Of a stretch of 11,584 nucleotides of DNA, positions 7,129-11,584 are shown in pieces (within the stretch, counting starts at the first letter, position 1; every line of letters begins with the position of its first letter). This DNA comes from Lachnospiraceae bacterium (lineage in GTDB: Bacteria; Bacillota_A; Clostridia; Lachnospirales; Lachnospiraceae), in contig JAGAES010000135.1 of NCBI GenBank assembly GCA_017613055.1, positions 1 through 11,584 on the forward strand, written 5' to 3'. Under the pieces are notes generated by a model. That model did no database searches and had not been told where the DNA came from. It worked only from the letters and a program-made list of their open reading frames with translations. The position numbers and the translations under genes were made by a program.

Positions 7129-8433
7129 GTGGCGGAACAAGACAGTAAAAACACACGCGCGAAGCACCTGCCGGAACACGGTCCGATGACCGAAGACGGC
7201 AAGGAAATCCTGCTTTCCGTTAAGAACGTCGACATCACCTTCGGCAAAGGGGAATCGGCCGTTCGGGCAGTGAAAAATGCTTCGTTTGACATTTATAAGG
7301 GCGAGACCTTCTCGCTCGTCGGAGAATCCGGATCCGGTAAGACGACAATCGGACGCGCTGTCATCCGAATCAATGAATGCGCGGCCGGCGAGATTGACTA
7401 TAAGGGTGTTAAGATTTCCGGTAAGATTCCCCGTTCCCTCGACCGGGAAGTAATCCGTAATGTACAGATGGTATTTCAGGACCCCGCGGCATCGCTCAAT
7501 GAGCGTGCGACGGTCGATTACATTGTTTCCGAGGGCCTCTACAATTTCCATCTTTATAAGGATGAGGCTGACCGTGTCCGGAAGGTTGAGAATATCATCA
7601 ATGAAGTCGGCTTATTGCCGGAGCATCTGACACGTTATCCGCATGAGTTTTCGGGCGGACAACGTCAGCGTATCGGTTTGGCGCGAGCCATGGTTATGGA
7701 ACCCGAGCTTGTTATCGCCGATGAACCGATTTCGGCGCTTGATGTATCCATTCGTGCGCAGGTACTGAATCTGATGAAACAGTTCCAGAAGGAGATGGGC
7801 GTAACCTACCTCTTCATTGCGCATGACTTATCGATTGTCCGGTTCATTTCGGATCGTATCGCCGTAATCTATAAAGGTGATATCGTCGAGATTGCCGAGG
7901 CGGAAGAACTGTTTGATTTTCCGCTTCATCCGTATACGCGTTCCCTGATTTCCGCGATTCCGATTCCGGACCCGCAGCTTGAGAAGAACAAGATTCTGTT
8001 CCGGTATGATCCTTCGGTACATGACTATTCCGAGGATAAGCCCGAGATGGTATGTATCGGACACGACCATTACGTATACGGCAATAAGAAAGAGATTGAA
8101 GAGTATAAAGAAATCCGTGAGAAGAATATTCCGCTGAAATCGGTAACGATTGCCGACTCCGATGAGCAGATCACGGCGAAAGTGAGCGAGGAAGATCTTC
8201 TTGCCGGCGACGAGGAATTCCTCAGTGCTCCGGTGCATGATACCGGAAGCTTCTGGTACGGTTTCCTTTCCTTCATTCTTCCGATTATCGGACTGATTAC
8301 CGCAGTCATATTCCGGAAGCATAATTACATCCGGAATTATAAGGCCTGTAAGAAGGGCGCAATCGCGGGACTTATCTTCCGCGGTGTGCTGATATTGATA
8401 CTCCTGTTGTTGATTCTCTTGGCATATCGTTAA
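7129..8433 (+). CDS. Peptide-type ABC transporter ATPase, OppF/AmiF-like, with C-terminal two-helix membrane tail
   Basis: A 434-residue ATPase, the second nucleotide-binding subunit of the importer. The start is GTG 7129, with AAGGAG (7114-7119) nine bases upstream and 16 bases after the preceding stop. Motifs are complete: Walker A GESGSGKT (65-72), Q-loop VFQDP (115-119), signature SGGQRQR (175-181), Walker B LVIADEP (194-200), His232. The standard OppF ends near residue 320. Here a charged linker (about 285-370) leads to two strongly hydrophobic segments, [21 protein letters not shown] (375-395) and one at 411-432, joined by a basic loop. A predicted two-helix hairpin would fix this normally peripheral ATPase to the membrane. 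The reading frame runs unbroken from ATPase into tail, so this is a fusion unless there is an undetected sequence error. Confidence 0.92.
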   Translation: MAEQDSKNTRAKHLPEHGPMTEDGKEILLSVKNVDITFGKGESAVRAVKNASFDIYKGETFSLVGESGSGKTTIGRAVIRINECAAGEIDYKGVKISGKIPRSLDREVIRNVQMVFQDPAASLNERATVDYIVSEGLYNFHLYKDEADRVRKVENIINEVGLLPEHLTRYPHEFSGGQRQRIGLARAMVMEPELVIADEPISALDVSIRAQVLNLMKQFQKEMGVTYLFIAHDLSIVRFISDRIAVIYKGDIVEIAEAEELFDFPLHPYTRSLISAIPIPDPQLEKNKILFRYDPSVHDYSEDKPEMVCIGHDHYVYGNKKEIEEYKEIREKNIPLKSVTIADSDEQITAKVSEEDLLAGDEEFLSAPVHDTGSFWYGFLSFILPIIGLITAVIFRKHNYIRNYKACKKGAIAGLIFRGVLILILLLLILLAYR

Positions 8434-8436
8434 CAG

Positions 8437-9705
8437 ATGAAAAGATACTACGGCGGACAACAAAACGTAACAAAGCCGGTGGAGAAGATTACCCTTAGTG
8501 ACCGTACGGTCTCAAAGCGAAGAATCTTCTTCATCGCTTTGTTTTTATGCGTCGGAATCGGCGCATTTGTCTACGGCTTCACGCATCTCGGAGGCGAAGA
8601 AAAGGGATGGCAGGAGGTTACCCTTGACAAGGTGGTCGAGGAAAGCAGTTACTTCGATTTTACGCTTTCGTATGATTTCGGAAAAGGGAAAAAGAGCGCG
8701 AAGCGTGAGAAAAGGGAACTGACCGAAGCCTACCGTGATCTGACAAGAAAGGCATATATTCTGTTTGACCGCACGAAGGAATACGACGGCATCGGCAATC
8801 TCTGCACAATTAACCGGCATCCGAACGAGACGGTTACCGTCGACCCGGCTTTGTACAAAGCGTTCGAAAAATTCGATTTTCAAATCGCCAGCCGGATTTT
8901 GTACCTCGGAGCGCTTACCGAGCATGTCGAGGCGCTTGTTTCGTGTGAAAGCAGTGAAGCACTTTCGGAATACGATCCTTATACCAATGCGTCAGTTCGG
9001 GAATTCTTCAATAAGACCGCTGCATTCGCAATGAATCCGGAAGCGGTGCAGCTTGAACTGTGCGGCGACAACCGGGTCATTCTTCACATTTCCGACGAAT
9101 ACCTCACATTTGCCGCGGCAAATGACATTGTTAACTGTATCGATTTCGGCTGGACGAAGAATGCCTTCATCTGCGATTATCTGGCGGACAGCCTGATTGA
9201 TAAAGGATTCCGAAGCGGCATTCTGACAAGCTATGACGGCTTTACCCGGAATTTCTGCGAGAGCGGGAAGCAATTCTCCTATACGCTTGTTTTCTACGAG
9301 GATGGAGAGGCACGGACCGCCGGCACCATGAATTATGAGGGAAAGATGAGCTTTGTGTGGCTTCACGATTATCCCATGCACGCGTTTGACAGCATGGGAC
9401 GCGTGCTGATGCTTCCGGACGGATATCATCGGCATACGTATATCGGCTTGGACGGTATGCCGAAATCTTCGGGACATGACCTGCTTGTCTGGTCGGGCGG
9501 ATGGACCTGTTCGGACATTGCCTTAAGCGCGGCTGACAGCTATATTTCGGATGAGCCGAAACTGTCTTCTTTTTTGAGGGAAGCGGCATTCTGTGACATG
9601 GGTGCGTTATTCTGCGAGGACGGAGTTCTTAGATGCAATACCGACTCTGTGAGTTTTACCGATCTTAAAGAGTATGATACGGTGAAATTCCGCCTTTCGA
9701 AATGA
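8437..9705 (+). CDS. Membrane-anchored protein of unknown function with faint ApbE-like pattern
   Basis: A 422-residue protein whose ATG lies three bases after the OppF-like stop, with no clear ribosome binding site, so translation is probably coupled. A basic N-terminal tail and one helix (RIFFIALFLCVGIGAFVYGF, 29-48) predict an anchored protein with its bulk outside the cell. I do not recognise it with certainty. Its order of motifs resembles ApbE FAD:protein FMN transferases: a helix then GIGNLCTINRHPNETVTVDP (118-137), like the SEI..LN...V.V.P region; IDFGWTKNAFICDYLADSLI (235-254), like LDLGGIAKGYAADRA; HTYIGLDGMP (333-342), like HIIDPxTGxP; and SDIALSAAD (359-367), like ADALSTA. Most expected catalytic Gly and Asp positions differ, so it may be an inactive relative. 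The gene is secure; the family link is a hypothesis. Confidence 0.85.
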   Translation: MKRYYGGQQNVTKPVEKITLSDRTVSKRRIFFIALFLCVGIGAFVYGFTHLGGEEKGWQEVTLDKVVEESSYFDFTLSYDFGKGKKSAKREKRELTEAYRDLTRKAYILFDRTKEYDGIGNLCTINRHPNETVTVDPALYKAFEKFDFQIASRILYLGALTEHVEALVSCESSEALSEYDPYTNASVREFFNKTAAFAMNPEAVQLELCGDNRVILHISDEYLTFAAANDIVNCIDFGWTKNAFICDYLADSLIDKGFRSGILTSYDGFTRNFCESGKQFSYTLVFYEDGEARTAGTMNYEGKMSFVWLHDYPMHAFDSMGRVLMLPDGYHRHTYIGLDGMPKSSGHDLLVWSGGWTCSDIALSAADSYISDEPKLSSFLREAAFCDMGALFCEDGVLRCNTDSVSFTDLKEYDTVKFRLSK

Positions 9706-9730
9706 CCGTTTTATGTGAGGGAGGAAAGAT

Positions 9731-10513
9731 ATGAACTGGGGATGGACATTTCTTATCGCACTTCTTTGGATTGTCGGAACATCGTTCCTGTACGGTGTCA
9801 TCGAAGTTTTGGATAAACGTTATCATTTTCAGTCGCAGGAAGGCTTTGCCGGCCTCGGGCGCTGGCTTTGCCGGATTCTCCTGACGCTGGTTCCTCCGAT
9901 TCTTTTTCTTGTAATCAATCTTTCCATTCGTATAGGCATGCGGTTCGGCGTTTTCTGGGGAATTGTCTCGCTTGTCATGGAAATCGTTTTTGTTCCGCTT
10001 TGCTTTTTCTTAAAAACGGTGGTTTTAAGTCCTGAGCGGCTGGCGAAGAAAGCCCGGATTAAGCTTGGCGATTACCGTCTGTTTGAAGAAAACTTTTACA
10101 GGGAGAACCCAGGAAAGCCGGATTATGAAGGAAAAGCCCCGTTTGCTTACTTTGCAAATCAGTTTTATGAGGTTTCGGAGAAGATTTTCCTCAGTCATTT
10201 CTTCTGTTCGAAGAAACGAAGAAAGCGCTACGCGGAAGCCGTCATCGAGAACAACCGGGATGTTCTTCCGGAGATTACAAGATGGGACTATTATGATGAT
10301 CCGAAACTTGGGAACGGCTATGACAGTGTGCTTCTGTTATGCAGCGGAGATACCGAAGAACGGTATACAATAAACCGGGACAGTCTGCCGCTTTTTCTGT
10401 GGATCATTCTCAAACGGTTTATAAAGTTTTTCCCTGTCATGGTTCTTGGATTTTTTGTAAAAATCGGTAAAGCTTTGAATCCGTTTCGATGGTTCAAAAA
10501 GAAGCAGGAATGA
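9731..10513 (+). CDS. Multi-pass membrane protein of unknown function
   Basis: A 260-residue protein with a clear start: GGAGG (9720-9724) lies six bases before ATG 9731, and the gene follows the previous stop by 25 bases. Three hydrophobic segments occupy about 4-24, 46-66 and 72-98. A hydrophilic middle domain (about 99-218) contains Lys/Arg-rich SKKRRKRYAEA (160-170) and acidic patches. A fourth hydrophobic stretch (about 219-247) precedes a basic tail ending FKKKQE. No family was recognised and no catalytic motif seen. Its place at the end of the transporter cluster suggests a membrane accessory of the importer, or an unrelated passenger. No convincing terminator follows it. Confidence 0.82.
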   Translation: MNWGWTFLIALLWIVGTSFLYGVIEVLDKRYHFQSQEGFAGLGRWLCRILLTLVPPILFLVINLSIRIGMRFGVFWGIVSLVMEIVFVPLCFFLKTVVLSPERLAKKARIKLGDYRLFEENFYRENPGKPDYEGKAPFAYFANQFYEVSEKIFLSHFFCSKKRRKRYAEAVIENNRDVLPEITRWDYYDDPKLGNGYDSVLLLCSGDTEERYTINRDSLPLFLWIILKRFIKFFPVMVLGFFVKIGKALNPFRWFKKKQE

Positions 10514-10524
10514 AGGGAAAATGC

Positions 10525-10552
10525 TTGCATTCGGAATTTTTTATGTTACAAT
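10525..10552 (+). promoter_or_regulatory. Extended -10 promoter of gpmI
   Basis: TTGCAT (10525-10530) and TACAAT (10547-10552) are 16 bases apart, with TG at 10544-10545 giving an extended -10 element (TGTTACAAT). The predicted start is near 10559, about 47 bases before the gpmI ATG. It would let gpmI be transcribed independently of the transporter cluster. Confidence 0.75.
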
Positions 10553-10567
10553 ACCATTCGGTAAGAA

Positions 10568-10586
10568 AATGAGATTGCGACTCATT
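10568..10586 (+). other. Inverted repeat in the gpmI leader
   Basis: AATGAG (10568-10573) mirrors CTCATT (10581-10586) across seven bases, just upstream of the AAGGAG ribosome binding site (10593-10598). It could form a weak RNA hairpin or be a protein site; six pairs can arise by chance. Confidence 0.25.
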
Positions 10587-10605
10587 CAGAATAAGGAGAC
10601 TTTTT

Positions 10606-11584
10606 ATGGCTAAGAAACCCACGGTTTTATTGATTCTTGACGGATACGGATTAAATGAGAAGACAGAAGGCAACGCGGTCGCGCAGGCGAAGACGCCGGT
10701 GATGGACCGTTTGATGAAAGAATATCCCTTTGTTAAGGGCAATGCCTCCGGCATGGCAGTCGGCCTTCCGGACGGGCAGATGGGAAACTCCGAAGTCGGA
10801 CACCTCAATATGGGTGCCGGCCGGATTGTATATCAGGAGCTGACCCGCATCACGAAAGAAATTATGGACGGCGATTTCTTCAAAAACGAAGAACTGCTTG
10901 CCGCCGTAGAAAACTGTAAGAAAAATGACAGCGCGCTTCACCTGTACGGACTGCTCAGTGACGGCGGCGTGCACAGTCATAACACACATCTGTACGCACT
11001 TTTAAAGCTTGCGAAGGAGCAGGGACTTAAGAAGGTTTACGTACACTGTTTCCTTGACGGCCGTGATACCCCTCCGGCAAGCGCGGGCGAGTTTGTTGCC
11101 GCTCTTGAAGAGGAGATGGCGAAGATCGGCTGCGGTGAGGTTGCGACTATCAGCGGACGTTACTACGCAATGGATCGTGACAAGAACTGGGACCGTGTCG
11201 AGAAGGCTTATGCCGCTTTGGTATACGGCGAAGGCAATACCGCGAACAGCGCTTCGGAGGCAATGAAGAATACATACGCCGAGGGCGTTACCGACGAGTT
11301 CATGATTCCGACGGTAATCCTTAAGAACGGCGCTCCGACGGCAACAATCAAGGCCAATGACTCGATTATCTTCTTCAATTTCCGCCCGGACCGCGCACGT
11401 GAGATTACGCGGACGTTCTGCTGTGAGGATTTCGACGGATTTGAACGCCGGAACGGCTTCTTCCCGGTGAAGTACGTATGCTTCTCCGAGTATGACGTGA
11501 CGATTCCGAACAAGACGATTGCCTTCAAGAAGATTGAGATTACGAATACGTTCGGCGAGTGGCTTGCGGCCCAGGGCATGAAGG
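10606..11584 (+). CDS. gpmI: 2,3-bisphosphoglycerate-independent phosphoglycerate mutase (3' end outside the window)
   Basis: The first 326 codons of the cytoplasmic glycolytic enzyme that interconverts 3- and 2-phosphoglycerate with a phosphoserine intermediate and Mn2+; the family is about 510 residues. AAGGAG (10593-10598) lies seven bases before the ATG. Visible residues match the known active site: metal ligand Asp12 in LLILDGYG, catalytic Ser62 in GQMGNSEVGHLNMGAGR, His123 in SDGGVHSHNTHL, Arg153-Asp154 in FLDGRDTPP, Arg185 and Arg191 in SGRYYAMDRDKNWDR, and the FNFRPDRAREIT arginines. The C-terminal metal-binding half lies beyond the window. It has its own promoter. In many Clostridia gpmI directly follows tpiA; here about 10.4 kb of transporter genes lie between them. 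Confidence 0.97.
   Translation, partial: MAKKPTVLLILDGYGLNEKTEGNAVAQAKTPVMDRLMKEYPFVKGNASGMAVGLPDGQMGNSEVGHLNMGAGRIVYQELTRITKEIMDGDFFKNEELLAAVENCKKNDSALHLYGLLSDGGVHSHNTHLYALLKLAKEQGLKKVYVHCFLDGRDTPPASAGEFVAALEEEMAKIGCGEVATISGRYYAMDRDKNWDRVEKAYAALVYGEGNTANSASEAMKNTYAEGVTDEFMIPTVILKNGAPTATIKANDSIIFFNFRPDRAREITRTFCCEDFDGFERRNGFFPVKYVCFSEYDVTIPNKTIAFKKIEITNTFGEWLAAQGMK

Noticed and set aside
10520..10544. AATGC-TT-GCATT followed by a T-run as a terminator after the 260-residue gene
   Set aside because: The two-base loop is too small and the stem has only five weak pairs. The stretch overlaps the gpmI -35 box.

Overview
The window looks like a chromosomal segment from a Gram-positive anaerobe of the Clostridia, most likely Lachnospiraceae. 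This is inferred from moderate G+C, strong AGGAGG-type ribosome binding sites, sigma-A promoters, a lipobox lipoprotein with a Thr/Pro linker, and transporter subunits of the Firmicutes Ami/Opp type. No phage, IS, CRISPR or tRNA signal was seen.

Layout: the 3' end of a triosephosphate isomerase gene (tpiA, 1-176) is followed by a strong intrinsic terminator. A near-consensus promoter (TTGACG-17-TATAAT), with one dyad over its -35 box and another at its start point, precedes a complete oligopeptide-type ABC importer cluster. The cluster holds a substrate-binding lipoprotein (379-2577), an intergenic terminator, two permeases (2753-4360, 4366-5349) and two ATPases (5361-7112, 7129-8433). Two unassigned membrane-protein genes follow on the same strand with short gaps: a membrane-anchored protein with a faint ApbE (flavin transferase) pattern (8437-9705) and a multi-pass protein (9731-10513). 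A new promoter then drives gpmI (10606 to the window end, partial). All genes are on the + strand, and the cluster sits between two glycolytic genes that are usually close neighbours in Clostridia.

How they work together: the lipoprotein should capture a peptide or peptide-like ligand outside the cell, the two permeases form the channel, and the two ATPases drive import. Several subunits depart from the textbook form. The binding protein appears to be circularly permuted: the segment that normally follows the WGxDYxDP motif lies at the N terminus, between the lipoprotein linker and the usual first strand. The first permease has a roughly 280-residue outside domain. The OppD-like ATPase has a roughly 225-residue charged coiled-coil insertion between Walker A and the Q-loop and has lost most of the usual C-terminal cysteines. 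The OppF-like ATPase carries a two-helix membrane tail. With the two extra membrane proteins, this suggests an elaborated, membrane-tethered variant of the peptide importer. The terminator after the binding-protein gene would allow far more binding protein than channel.
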